Of a DNA stretch of 64,000 nt, positions 33,522-41,401 are shown piece by piece. The translations under genes and the position numbers were made by a program. Within the stretch, counting starts at the first letter, position 1; the number at the start of each line of letters is the position of its first letter. The stretch covers positions 496,001-560,000 of the forward strand of contig NZ_FRBX01000004.1 of the NCBI RefSeq assembly GCF_900142715.1. Reading direction: 5' to 3'. Source of the stretch: Flavobacterium pectinovorum (GTDB lineage: Bacteria > Bacteroidota > Bacteroidia > Flavobacteriales > Flavobacteriaceae). The notes under the pieces are model-generated. The model saw only the letters and a program-made list of their open reading frames with translations. It was not told the origin of the DNA and ran no database searches.

Positions 33522-33752
33522 GATTAAAAGCATATAGTAATTTCTTATACAAATATATGGCTAAAAGACAGTATCTTGTTTTACATAGTACCAAATATTA
33601 ACAAAATATTAACAAAGTTGATATTTTATTTAACACAAAAACGTACTGAAAATCAGTGTTAATACTTGATTTTACTGAGGTTGTTGGAAAGTTTTAACCA
33701 TTTATTGTGCGTGCATAGTTTTTTTGTATTTTTACATAAAAAAATAAATCAC

Positions 33753-34205
33753 ATGGCAATTTCAGTTTCTAAACTCAACAAATTTGTATTTTTCAAATTA
33801 CCGTCGGCGTATATTTGCGGTGTACGTGTTAAAGCTATCGATGATAAAACTTGTATAGTAAGCGTAAAACACCGTTGGATAAATCAAAATCCGTTTAATT
33901 CAATGTATTTTGCCGTGCAGGCAATGGCAGCAGAGTTAACAACCGGAGCTTTGGTAATTTCACAAATTCAACAAAGCGGAAAAAAAATCTCAATGTTAGT
34001 GGCTAATAATAAAGGTAACTTTACTAAAAAAGCAACTGGAAGAATCACTTTTGTTTGTAACGACGGACATTTAATTGCCGATGCCATAAAAAAAACTATT
34101 GAAACAGGTGAGGGGCAAACTTTCTGGATGAAATCTATAGGAACTGATGAAAAAGGAGTTCAGGTTTCTGAAATGGATTTTGAATGGAGTATTAGAGTAA
34201 AATAG
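33753..34205 (+). CDS. Hotdog-fold thioesterase-like protein (DUF4442 type)
   Basis: 150 residues from the ATG at 33753, which fits the domain start (MAISVSKLNKFVFFKLPSAY); the longer frame uses a TTG and low-complexity codons. The hotdog pattern NPFNSMYFAVQAMAAELTTG forms the central helix, followed by strands ISMLVANNKGNFTKKATGRITFVC. DUF4442/YiiD_C-like proteins lack proven substrates; acyl-CoA thioesterase activity is a guess. It is single-gene and divergent from the DUF4870 gene. Confidence 0.8.
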   Translation: MAISVSKLNKFVFFKLPSAYICGVRVKAIDDKTCIVSVKHRWINQNPFNSMYFAVQAMAAELTTGALVISQIQQSGKKISMLVANNKGNFTKKATGRITFVCNDGHLIADAIKKTIETGEGQTFWMKSIGTDEKGVQVSEMDFEWSIRVK

Positions 34206-34208
34206 TCT

Positions 34209-34293
34209 TTTGCCACAGATTTCACAGATTGAAATGATTTTTTTATTGATTTCAAAATAGAAATCTTTTTAATCCTTTAATCTGTGGCAAAAA
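34209..34293. repeat. Dispersed flavobacterial repeat (gccacagatt family), copy 1
   Basis: The arms ttttgccacagatt (34209-34222) and aatctgtggcaaaa (34280-34293) are exact complements 57 bases apart, with further partial pairing inside (gattttt, aaatctttttaatcc). A second member of the family lies at 35117-35182. It lies in an intergenic gap between convergent genes. Confidence 0.7.
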
Positions 34294-34301
34294 GGAACCA
34301 T

Positions 34302-34333
34302 AAAAAAAAGACCTCAATTTGAGGTCTTTTTTG
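34302..34333. terminator. Bidirectional terminator between convergent genes
   Basis: aaaaaaaagacctcaa-ttgaggtcttttttg: an 8-bp gacctcaa/ttgaggtc stem with A and T tracts on either side, serving the thioesterase-like gene and the small Cys-rich gene. Confidence 0.8.
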
Positions 34334-34350
34334 TTGAAATAGAATTTCGA

Positions 34351-34506
34351 TTATTTTTTTGCGCAACACGCTTTTTTATCTTTTGCTGTTTTTTTGCAGC
34401 AAGATTCTTTTTTTGCTGTTTCTTTTTTAGGAGCTGGTTTTGTTTCTTGTGCCTGCGCGCTAATTGTAAATAAAGCTATTGCTAAAAGGGTAAATACTTT
34501 TTTCAT
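34351..34506 (-). CDS. Small Lys/Cys-rich exported protein
   Basis: 51 residues from the ATG at 34506, where a signal peptide starts (MKKVFTLLAIALFTISAQA). The mature part is only about 30 residues: ETKPAPKKETAKKESCCKKTAKDKKACCAKK, that is two CC pairs among lysines (long string split here as ETKPAPKKETAKK, then ESCCKKTAKDKK, then ACCAKK). The pattern suggests soft-metal binding in the periplasm, fitting the copper genes that follow. No family recognised. Confidence 0.65.
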   Translation of the reverse strand: MKKVFTLLAIALFTISAQAQETKPAPKKETAKKESCCKKTAKDKKACCAKK

Positions 34507-34544
34507 TTTTATTCTTTTTAATTGTTTGTATGATGTATTATAAT

Positions 34545-35102
34545 TTAATTTTCTGAGTAGAATTGAGAAACCCATTCGTCAAATTCAGCTTTATAGGTTT
34601 CTTGTGCTTCTGACAAAATTGCTTCTGTTTCTTCTATTGGATCGAGATTGAAATTTTCTTTGAGCCATACTTTATATTCAGGCAAATTTTCGCTTTCTTC
34701 ATAATCGTCTTCATCTTTATAAAAATAAGCTTCTTCGTGATCTACAGAAATCTCATTGTCAAAAGTTAGCAATTGCATAAATTCAAAGATGTTTTTTGCT
34801 ACGATATGATAACCGCCTTCATCACCAAAAACAACTACTGGCAGTTCGTTTAAAGATTTGCCTGAGTCGTTATTCCATAAAACATACATCGAGCCAGATC
34901 CGTTTGCCTGTGCAAAAGGCATTAGTTTATCTAAAAAAGCAGGATCTTCTGACCAGGTCGAAATTCCGGATTTATCATCTTCATATAATCCAAAACCCTG
35001 GGAGTAATTTTCGAATCCGAGTTCATCGTTTATTTCAAAGAATAAAGTTAATTCGTGAGTAATTTGATTGTTGAAATTCTTTTTGAAGTCTTCTAATGTC
35101 AT
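34545..35102 (-). CDS. Uncharacterised acidic protein (SUKH/SMI1-like guess)
   Basis: 185 residues, cytoplasmic, strongly acidic in its last 60 residues (YKDEDDYEESENLPEYKVWL). The middle segment NGSGSMYVLWNNDSGKSLNE followed by LPVVVFGDEGGYHIVAKNIFEF resembles the core of SMI1/KNR4 (SUKH) proteins, where a strand-rich core precedes an FxxFL helix. SUKH proteins serve as immunity or adaptor proteins; without a toxin neighbour that cannot be claimed. It lies upstream of the small Cys-rich gene on the same strand (38-base gap). Confidence 0.6.
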   Translation of the reverse strand: MTLEDFKKNFNNQITHELTLFFEINDELGFENYSQGFGLYEDDKSGISTWSEDPAFLDKLMPFAQANGSGSMYVLWNNDSGKSLNELPVVVFGDEGGYHIVAKNIFEFMQLLTFDNEISVDHEEAYFYKDEDDYEESENLPEYKVWLKENFNLDPIEETEAILSEAQETYKAEFDEWVSQFYSEN

Positions 35103-35116
35103 AGTTGTTAGTTTTT

Positions 35117-35182
35117 TTAGCCACAGATTAAAGAATTTAAAAGATTAAGAAAATCTGAGTTAGTCTTTTAATCTTTGGCTAA
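35117..35182. repeat. Dispersed flavobacterial repeat (gccacagatt family), copy 2
   Basis: ttagccacagattaaagaat (35117-35136) is matched in inverse by the segment ending taatctttggctaa (35182). This is the same family as 34209-34293, with the arms closer together. It lies between the multicopper oxidase 3' end and the acidic protein start. Confidence 0.65.
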
Positions 35183-35192
35183 TATAAAAAAA

Positions 35193-37430
35193 TTAATAAT
35201 TCAAATTAACTCCAAAACCAATTCCCATATCGCTATCATAATGTGTCGTAATTCCAAAATTTCTGGCGACAATATATTTCAAACCTGCCATATATTCTTT
35301 ATCTGTATTCCACATTAAGTTCATTCTCAAACGTCTGGAAAGCGGAATGTCTTTTCTTTCAAATTGTAGTCTCACATTCCCATCGGTATAAACCTCTACT
35401 TGTGCTTTTACAAGCATTGGTAAAGTATATTCCATACCGGCACTAAAAACAGAGCGATTGTCTTTTGTATTACTTTGCCCGAAAAGATTTTGTTCCTGTT
35501 CGTCCATTCCCATTTTTCGATAGCGCCAGTCAAAACCTATAAAAGGCATAAACCATTGCATTTTACCTATATAACGTCCAATATGGGTTTCGGTTTCATA
35601 ACCGTGTTTGTCATTATAACCCAATCGCCATTCTGTTCCAATGCTCCAGCGGGTGTTGCTGTACATGGCTTCACCGTCGTTTCCGTTTGAAGCAAAATCA
35701 TTTTCTGCCATAAAATGAAACATCCTGTCGTCCATTTTTAACATTTTGTACGCCATTTCAGGATGATGAATCAACGGATTTGGCGCTGAATTTTCATAAC
35801 TAAAAATACGTCCCATCCCAGCCATCATGTGATATAAAATATGACAGTGAAAAAACCAGTCGCCATCAGCATTTGCCTGAAATTCTATCGTGTCAGTTTC
35901 CATCGGCATAATATCAATCACATTTTTTAGCGGAGAATATTCGCCATGTTCGTTCAGAATTCTAAAATCATGACCGTGTAAATGCATTGGGTGACGCATC
36001 ATCGATCCGTTGTACAATACGATCCGAACGTTTTCGCCTTTTTTAATTAATATTTTATCCGTTTCAGAAATCACTTTATTATCTAAACTCCAAACATAAC
36101 GATTCATATTTCCTGACAATTCAAAACGCAATTCTTTTACAGGCGCATCTTTTGGAAGTGTTGTTTTTGTTGGAGATTTCAGCATTCCGTAATTTAATGT
36201 TACAATTTCAGAAGTTTCAGTAGAATCGTTTGCCATTTCCATGCCCTCCATATTATGCATAGAATGATCTTCTTTTTTTGCTGATTCCTCTTCACCGGAA
36301 ATTTCAGGATACATTACGGCATTCATGTCCATTTTATTAAGTGACATGTTCATACCCATATCATTCATTTCGCCATTCATCTTCATCATATCGTTCATCA
36401 TCTTCATTCCTTCAAAATATTTTAATTTCGGAAGATGAGCAACAGGTTGTTTAGTGCCTTCGCCTAAAAATAAAGATGCAGATCCGGTTCTGTCTTCGGC
36501 TGTAGCCAAAAAAGCAAAAGACTTTTTATCTTCAGGAATTGTAACCACAACATCATAGGTTTCAGAAACCGCAATAATCAATCGGTCAACTTCTACAGGT
36601 TCAACATCGTTTCCGTCGCTGGCCACAACGGTTATTTTTCCGCCGCCATAAATAAGCCAGAAATAACTTGAGGCGCCACCGTTTGTAATTCGCAATCTTA
36701 CTTTTTCGCCTGCTTTAAATTGTGATAGCTGATCTTCATTTTTTCCATTAATTAAAAACTTCTCATAATAAACATCACTTACATCCATCGCGTTCATGCG
36801 TTTCCATTCGTTAGTAATTTTTGTGGAAAATTGTCCTTTTTGGATCGCTTCAGAATAACTTTGCGTTGTTCCTTTTTTTATCGCAAACCAGTCGTTTGCA
36901 TTGTGCAGCATTCGTTGAACATTCTCCGGTTTCAAATCTGTCCATTCACTTAAAATAACCGGAATAGTTGGTAAATCGTCAATGCCTTTTCTAAAAGTAG
37001 CATCGTCTTTCTTTTTGTTGATGATAAAAAGTCCGTATAGACCAATTTGTTCCTGCAAACCAGAATGACTGTGATACCAATAGGTTCCGTTCTGGATAAT
37101 TGGGAAAGTATATTTGTGGGTTGTCCCTGGTTTTATAGGCATTTGTGTTAAATACGGAACTCCGTCTTCTTTATTAGGAAGAAATAATCCATGCCAATGC
37201 AGCGCCGTATCTTCCTTTTTTAAATCATTATGAACATAAATTTCTGCGATATCTCCTTCTGTAAAAGTCAATGTTGGCATCGGAATTTGTCCGTTTACGG
37301 TAAGGGCGCGCTTTTCTTTTCCGGAAAAATTTACAATTGTATCCCGAACGTGTAAATCGTAACGAACTACTTTTTGTGCTTTTGCATTAAAAGCAATCAG
37401 AAAGACAATCAAAAAGGTATATAGTCTCAT
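35193..37430 (-). CDS. Multicopper oxidase fused to a CopB-like outer-membrane barrel domain
   Basis: 745 residues with signal peptide (to FNAKAQ). Residues about 20-560 are a multicopper oxidase of the CopA copper-resistance type: HWHG, WYHSHSG, HPMHLHGHDF and HCHILYHMMAGM supply the type 1, 2 and 3 copper ligands. A Met/His-rich insert (about 340-410: MMNDMMKMNGEMNDMGMN; DHSMHNMEGMEM) binds excess Cu(I). Residues about 590-745 resemble CopB: TRWSIGTEWRLGYNDKHGYE, ETHIGRYIG, then strands to IGFGVNLNY. So a Cu(I)-oxidising enzyme seems tethered to an outer-membrane barrel. It lies 10 bases downstream of the Cu ATPase gene, in one operon. Confidence 0.9.
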   Translation of the reverse strand: MRLYTFLIVFLIAFNAKAQKVVRYDLHVRDTIVNFSGKEKRALTVNGQIPMPTLTFTEGDIAEIYVHNDLKKEDTALHWHGLFLPNKEDGVPYLTQMPIKPGTTHKYTFPIIQNGTYWYHSHSGLQEQIGLYGLFIINKKKDDATFRKGIDDLPTIPVILSEWTDLKPENVQRMLHNANDWFAIKKGTTQSYSEAIQKGQFSTKITNEWKRMNAMDVSDVYYEKFLINGKNEDQLSQFKAGEKVRLRITNGGASSYFWLIYGGGKITVVASDGNDVEPVEVDRLIIAVSETYDVVVTIPEDKKSFAFLATAEDRTGSASLFLGEGTKQPVAHLPKLKYFEGMKMMNDMMKMNGEMNDMGMNMSLNKMDMNAVMYPEISGEEESAKKEDHSMHNMEGMEMANDSTETSEIVTLNYGMLKSPTKTTLPKDAPVKELRFELSGNMNRYVWSLDNKVISETDKILIKKGENVRIVLYNGSMMRHPMHLHGHDFRILNEHGEYSPLKNVIDIMPMETDTIEFQANADGDWFFHCHILYHMMAGMGRIFSYENSAPNPLIHHPEMAYKMLKMDDRMFHFMAENDFASNGNDGEAMYSNTRWSIGTEWRLGYNDKHGYETETHIGRYIGKMQWFMPFIGFDWRYRKMGMDEQEQNLFGQSNTKDNRSVFSAGMEYTLPMLVKAQVEVYTDGNVRLQFERKDIPLSRRLRMNLMWNTDKEYMAGLKYIVARNFGITTHYDSDMGIGFGVNLNY

Positions 37431-37440
37431 ATTGATTTTT

Positions 37441-39975
37441 TTAAAGATTTAGATTTCGCAATCGCAAAGCATTCACAATAACCGAAACTGAACTCAAACT
37501 CATGGCTAAAGCAGCCAACATTGGAGAAAGCAAAATCCCGAATACAGGATATAAAATTCCTGCTGCAATTGGTACACCTAATACATTATATATAAAAGCA
37601 AAAAATAGATTCTGTTTGATGTTTTTCATTACAGCATGACTTAGCTTTTTAGCTTTTACGATTCCGTTTAAGTCTCCTTTTACGAGTGTTATTTTGGCAC
37701 TTTCAATAGCAACATCAGTTCCTGTTCCCATTGCGATTCCAATATTTGCCTGCGCCAAAGCCGGAGCGTCGTTGATTCCGTCGCCGGCCATTGCTACAAT
37801 TTTACCTTCGGCTTGCAAACGCTGAATTTCTTTTAGTTTATCTTCTGGCAAGCAATCTGCTTTAAATGAACTTAAGTGTAAATTTTCAGCGACAGCTTTT
37901 GCCGTATTATTATTGTCGCCTGTCATCATAATAACTTCAACGCCCTGATCTATCAAATCTTTAATAGCTTTTACACTGTTTTCTTTAATGGCATCTGTAA
38001 TCGTTACATAACCAGCAACAGCTTTATTTATAGATATATAAGAAACTGTTTTGCCTAAGTTTTGCTCTGCAATAATTCTGTTTTCAATATCTTCAGCAAT
38101 AGATGCATTAACCTGAATCATTAGTTTTTTGTTTCCTAAAGCGACTTTAGAGTTATTTACAGTTCCAATAACTCCTTTTCCGGCAACGGTTTCAAAATCC
38201 GGAACTTCAAGTAAAGTTAGATTTTTCGCTTTTACAAAATTTACGACGGCCTGCGCCAAAGGATGCTCGCTGTTTTGATTTAGCGAAGCAATACTTTGCA
38301 ATAATTCATTTTCATTATTATTAATGGAGTAGATTTTTTCTACAGATGGCTTTCCTTCGGTAATAGTTCCGGTTTTATCGGTAATCAGAACATCAATTTT
38401 ATTCATGTTTTCGAGTGCTTCAGCATTTTTTATCAGGATACCAAATTGCGCTCCTTTGCCTACACCAACCATAACCGACATTGGAGTTGCTAAACCTAAA
38501 GCACAAGGACAGGCAATTATTAAAACGGCAATGGCATTTATTAATCCATATATATAGGAAGGTTCAGGACCGAATTTTGCCCATAAAACAAAAGTCAAAA
38601 CAGAAATAGCGACAACAGTTGGAACAAAATATTTAGCCACTCGATCTGCCAGTTTCTGTATTGGCGCTCTGGATCGACTCGCATCATTTACCATTTGAAT
38701 AATCTGAGAAAGCAAAGTTTCTGAGCCTACTTTTTCGGCAATCATTACAAACGATTTTGTTCCGTTTATAGTTCCTGCAATTACAGGATCTCCCACTTTT
38801 TTATCAACCGGAATCGGTTCGCCGGTAATCATGGCTTCATCTATATTGCTTTCGCCGCTAGTAATTTTTCCGTCAACGGGAATTTTTTCTCCTGGTTTTA
38901 CGCGTAATAAATCTCCTTTTTTAATGTTATGAATGGAGATTACTTTATCATTTCCGTTTTCGACCAAAGTGGCTTCGGTTGGTGCTAATTTCAACAATTC
39001 TTTTATAGCGCCGTTGGTTTGTCCATGTGCTCTGGCTTCTAGCAGTTGTCCCAATAAAACTAAAGTGATAATTACCGTTGCAGCTTCAAAATATAGGTGA
39101 ATAGTTCCGTGATGCGATTTGAATTCAGTTGGAAAAATATCTGGAAAGAACATTCCGGCGATACTAAATAAAAATGCGACACTTGTTCCAATTCCAATTA
39201 GCGTAAACATGTTTAGATTCCATGTAACAATTGATTTATAAGCACGAACAAAAAACATCCATCCGGCATAAAATAAAACCGGAATTGAAAATAGAAACTG
39301 AGCCCAATTCCAGTTTTCTATAGACATTAGTTTATAAAGAGGGTTATTGGGAATCATTTCTGACATTGAAATAATAAAGATGGGAAGCGTAAATAAAATC
39401 GCAATCTTCATTTTCTTTACTAAATCAGTATAGGTTTTGTTTTCTTCATTTTCAGAAACCTGCATAGGAACTAGATCCATTCCGCAAATCGGGCAATCGC
39501 CAGGTTCGTCCGAAACAATTTCGGGATGCATCGGGCAGGTAAATTGTGTCGCATTTATGGCAACTTGCGGCACTAAATCCATTCCGCAAACGGGGCAATC
39601 TCCCGACTTATCATACGTTTTATCGCCTTCACAATGCATCGGACAATAAAAAACTCCCGTTGTATTGTGATTGTGAGTTGTTTCTTTTTTATGATGATGT
39701 CCTTTATGTTCCTCTTTTTTGTGACCTGAACAACAAGATTTTACGGTAGGTTCTGAGTCATTTTTTGGAGAATTCATCTCAATGGTATACTTTCCGGCTT
39801 CCGTTAAAACTTCTTGAAATTTCTCAGTCGGAACATGTTTTTCCATTGTAATAGTCGCCAATGGAGGATTTAAAGTTACTTCAGCCTGAATTCCTTCTAC
39901 GGCGTTTAAAGTTTTTTCAACTTTCTTGCGACAGCCATCACACGACATTCCTGAAATTATATATTGATGAGTCAT
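37441..39975 (-). CDS. copA: Copper-translocating P-type ATPase
   Basis: 844 residues from the ATG at 39975 (MTHQYIISGMSCDGC), which starts directly with the HMA domain; the upstream ATG adds 10 residues. Order: HMA domain with GMSCDGC; a His-rich linker; two heavy-metal-binding (YHS-like) domains, each FxCPMH...GDCPVCGMDLVP; then the P1B-type core with CPC in IACPCALGLATP, phosphorylated Asp in DKTGTITEGKP, SEHPLAQAV, and GDGINDAPALAQA. It exports Cu+ from the cytosol to the periplasm, where the multicopper oxidase encoded next can oxidise it. Confidence 0.95.
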   Translation of the reverse strand: MTHQYIISGMSCDGCRKKVEKTLNAVEGIQAEVTLNPPLATITMEKHVPTEKFQEVLTEAGKYTIEMNSPKNDSEPTVKSCCSGHKKEEHKGHHHKKETTHNHNTTGVFYCPMHCEGDKTYDKSGDCPVCGMDLVPQVAINATQFTCPMHPEIVSDEPGDCPICGMDLVPMQVSENEENKTYTDLVKKMKIAILFTLPIFIISMSEMIPNNPLYKLMSIENWNWAQFLFSIPVLFYAGWMFFVRAYKSIVTWNLNMFTLIGIGTSVAFLFSIAGMFFPDIFPTEFKSHHGTIHLYFEAATVIITLVLLGQLLEARAHGQTNGAIKELLKLAPTEATLVENGNDKVISIHNIKKGDLLRVKPGEKIPVDGKITSGESNIDEAMITGEPIPVDKKVGDPVIAGTINGTKSFVMIAEKVGSETLLSQIIQMVNDASRSRAPIQKLADRVAKYFVPTVVAISVLTFVLWAKFGPEPSYIYGLINAIAVLIIACPCALGLATPMSVMVGVGKGAQFGILIKNAEALENMNKIDVLITDKTGTITEGKPSVEKIYSINNNENELLQSIASLNQNSEHPLAQAVVNFVKAKNLTLLEVPDFETVAGKGVIGTVNNSKVALGNKKLMIQVNASIAEDIENRIIAEQNLGKTVSYISINKAVAGYVTITDAIKENSVKAIKDLIDQGVEVIMMTGDNNNTAKAVAENLHLSSFKADCLPEDKLKEIQRLQAEGKIVAMAGDGINDAPALAQANIGIAMGTGTDVAIESAKITLVKGDLNGIVKAKKLSHAVMKNIKQNLFFAFIYNVLGVPIAAGILYPVFGILLSPMLAALAMSLSSVSVIVNALRLRNLNL

Positions 39976-40077
39976 TGTTTTATCTTTTAAAGTATTACAA
40001 TGCAAATTTCTGAAGTAAGGTTTACTTCATGTTGTATAATTTTGAGAATGATTTGTAAGATTTACAAAAGGGTATTT

Positions 40078-40322
40078 AATCGCAAAAAGCGCAAAGTTTA
40101 TTTAATATACAAGGTTTTATAAAAATGCATCCCAAAGCCTCGGATGTAAAGCTTTACCTAAAATAACTTTGCGAATCTTTAGAAAATATAGCCAATGGTT
40201 TCAACCATTGGAACGCAACGAATTTATCCCGATATACGCCCCAATGGTTGAAACCATTGGCTATGTTTGTCATCTTTGCGAACTTTGCGTAAATCTTTGC
40301 GCCCTTTGTGTTTAAAAACTCA
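40078..40322. repeat. Low-complexity cgcaaag/ctttgcg repeat patch
   Basis: Words such as cgcaaaaagcgcaaagttta (40081-40100), ctttgcgaatctttag (40167-40182) and ctttgcgaactttgcgtaaa with ctttgcgccctttgtg (about 40271-40310) recur in both orientations around the palindromic pair at 40188-40264. It lies between copA and the antitoxin gene and looks like a compound of intergenic repeats I associate with Flavobacterium. Confidence 0.55.
40188..40264. repeat. Pair of inverted palindromic repeats (ccaatggtt..aaccattgg)
   Basis: Two 20-base hairpins, ccaatggtttcaaccattgg (40192-40211) and its reverse complement (40241-40260), lie head to head with outer atag/ctat, separated by about 29 bases. Each has a 9-bp stem and 2-base loop, and the pair forms one large stem. 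A third copy lies at 40777-40800. The layout is REP/REPIN-like. Confidence 0.75.
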
Positions 40323-40360
40323 CAAATTCTCGATACAATTCAAATGGTTTGATTTATTTG

Positions 40361-40368
40361 TATCTTTG
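40361..40368 (+). promoter_or_regulatory. -7 box of the antitoxin promoter
   Basis: TATCTTTG matches TAnnTTTG, 22 bases before the ATG at 40390. No clearly placed -33 element. Confidence 0.45.
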
Positions 40369-40389
40369 TAATAATAAAATTACAAAATT

Positions 40390-40620
40390 ATGACAACTAT
40401 AACTATAAACGAACGAACAAAAGCAGGCAAGACATTGCTTGAACTTGCAAAGTTGTTAGCTGTTACAAATAAAGGAGTGAAAATAGAGGAAGAAGAAAGT
40501 CCATATAATCCTGAATTTGTAGCAAAGATTAAGAAAAGTTATGATGATTATAACACTGGAAAATCAAAAAGTATAACACTTGATCCAAATGATATATGGG
40601 GAAGTTTAGGGTTGAAATAA
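40390..40620 (+). CDS. Antitoxin-like small protein (DUF2683 type), orphan
   Basis: 76 residues: an N-terminal strand-helix MTTITINERTKAGKTLLELAKLL, a charged linker and a C-terminal segment SKSITLDPNDIWGSLGLK. This is the shape of Bacteroidota type II antitoxins paired with RelE/YoeB-type toxins whose start overlaps the antitoxin end. Here the overlapping toxin frame is present but only 15 codons long, so the antitoxin is orphaned. Terminator-like hairpin follows at 40691. Confidence 0.7.
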   Translation: MTTITINERTKAGKTLLELAKLLAVTNKGVKIEEEESPYNPEFVAKIKKSYDDYNTGKSKSITLDPNDIWGSLGLK

Positions 40621-40643
40621 TTCCAGAAGCAAAGATAAATTAA
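40596..40643 (+). pseudogene. Toxin stub overlapping the antitoxin 3' end
   Basis: ATG at 40596, in another frame inside the antitoxin gene, gives MGKFRVEIIPEAKIN then TAA. The start matches RelE/YoeB-like toxins (MGxYxVxIxPEAxxD), and the 25-base overlap with the antitoxin is the usual arrangement. The remaining 75 or so residues are missing; unrelated DNA, a hairpin and a repeat follow. So the toxin was deleted while the antitoxin stayed. Confidence 0.6.
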
Positions 40644-40690
40644 CTATTGTTGATTTCTGCAATGGGACATTGTTAAGATAAATAAAAAAA

Positions 40691-40720
40691 CGTGCTAATG
40701 ATTTAGCACGTTTTTTTTTG
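40691..40720 (+). terminator. Terminator after the antitoxin locus
   Basis: cgtgctaa-tg-atttagcacg stem (about 8 bp) followed by nine T (40711-40719). An A-run before it makes it usable in both directions. Confidence 0.8.
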
Positions 40721-40776
40721 TAAATATAGCGTAAGGTCTTAACCTTGGCAGCATATCGTAATAAATTCGTTGCGCC

Positions 40777-40800
40777 CCAATGGTTGAAACCATTGGCTAT
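40777..40800. repeat. Third copy of the ccaatggttg palindrome
   Basis: ccaatggttgaaaccattgg (40777-40796) plus ctat, preceded by ataaattcgttgcgcc, the complement of the gcaacgaatttat next to the 40192 copy. The orphan antitoxin thus lies between copies of this repeat. Confidence 0.7.
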
Positions 40801-40838
40801 GTTTACCATCTTGCGTAAAACTTCGAGGTTAAAAACAA

Positions 40839-41399
40839 TTACAAATTCTCAATCTGTATTCGTTTTTTATCTTTCGATTGTTTAAAATGTGTAGGCGTAA
40901 AACCTGTAATTTTCTTGAATTGATTGCTTAAATGTGCGACATTGCTATAGTTTAAAATATCCGCGATTTCACTTAACGAAAGTTCATTATAAACAAGTAA
41001 TTCCTTTACTTTCTCAATTTTCTGACTGATAAAATATTTTTCGATCGTTGTGTTTTCGATTTCTGAAAAAAGATTACTCAATGAATTATAATCCTGGTTG
41101 AGGTTTTTAGACAAATAATCAGATAAATTGATTTTGAGATCATTGTTTTTGTGATGAACCAAATCAACAATCAAATTTTTTATTTTCTCGACGGTTTTAC
41201 TTTTTTTATCATCTATTAAATCAAAACCTAAATCCTGAAGATTTTTAAGTAAAACTTCTTTTTGACTGTCTGTAATAGAATCTTTCAGTTCAACTTCGCC
41301 CAATTCAACAGAAATAGTCTGAAGTCCGAGTTTTTCAAGCTCAGACTCCACGACCATTTTACAGCGAGCACACACCATATTTTTGATGTAAAGCTTCAT
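40839..41399 (-). CDS. Heavy-metal-associated domain fused to an AraC-type DNA-binding domain
   Basis: 186 residues. Residues 1-65 form a small HMA-like ferredoxin fold with the metal motif MVCARC (Cys10, Cys13) and ending LQDLGFDLID. A helical linker (70-120) leads to a C-terminal AraC HTH: LSLSEIADILNYSNVAHLSNQF and TGFTPTHFKQ. It has no usual cupin sensor; the HMA domain probably senses Cu+ or a similar ion directly. It lies 2 bases after the DUF3347 gene, in the same operon as copper-related genes, so it is a likely copper regulator of this cluster. Architecture known in Bacteroidota but to my knowledge little studied. Confidence 0.85.
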   Translation of the reverse strand: MKLYIKNMVCARCKMVVESELEKLGLQTISVELGEVELKDSITDSQKEVLLKNLQDLGFDLIDDKKSKTVEKIKNLIVDLVHHKNNDLKINLSDYLSKNLNQDYNSLSNLFSEIENTTIEKYFISQKIEKVKELLVYNELSLSEIADILNYSNVAHLSNQFKKITGFTPTHFKQSKDKKRIQIENL

Positions 41400-41401
41400 A
41401 T

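Noticed and set aside
33666..33752. Upstream part of the thioesterase-like frame
   Set aside because: It starts at TTG and encodes a low-complexity stretch; the ATG at 33753 matches the domain start.
34796..35062. 88-codon plus-strand frame inside the acidic protein gene
   Set aside because: Antisense shadow; the minus-strand frame has the coherent composition.
40188..40800. CRISPR-like repeats
   Set aside because: Only three copies, in mixed orientation, with unequal spacing and no regular spacers or cas genes; they are palindromic REP-like repeats.
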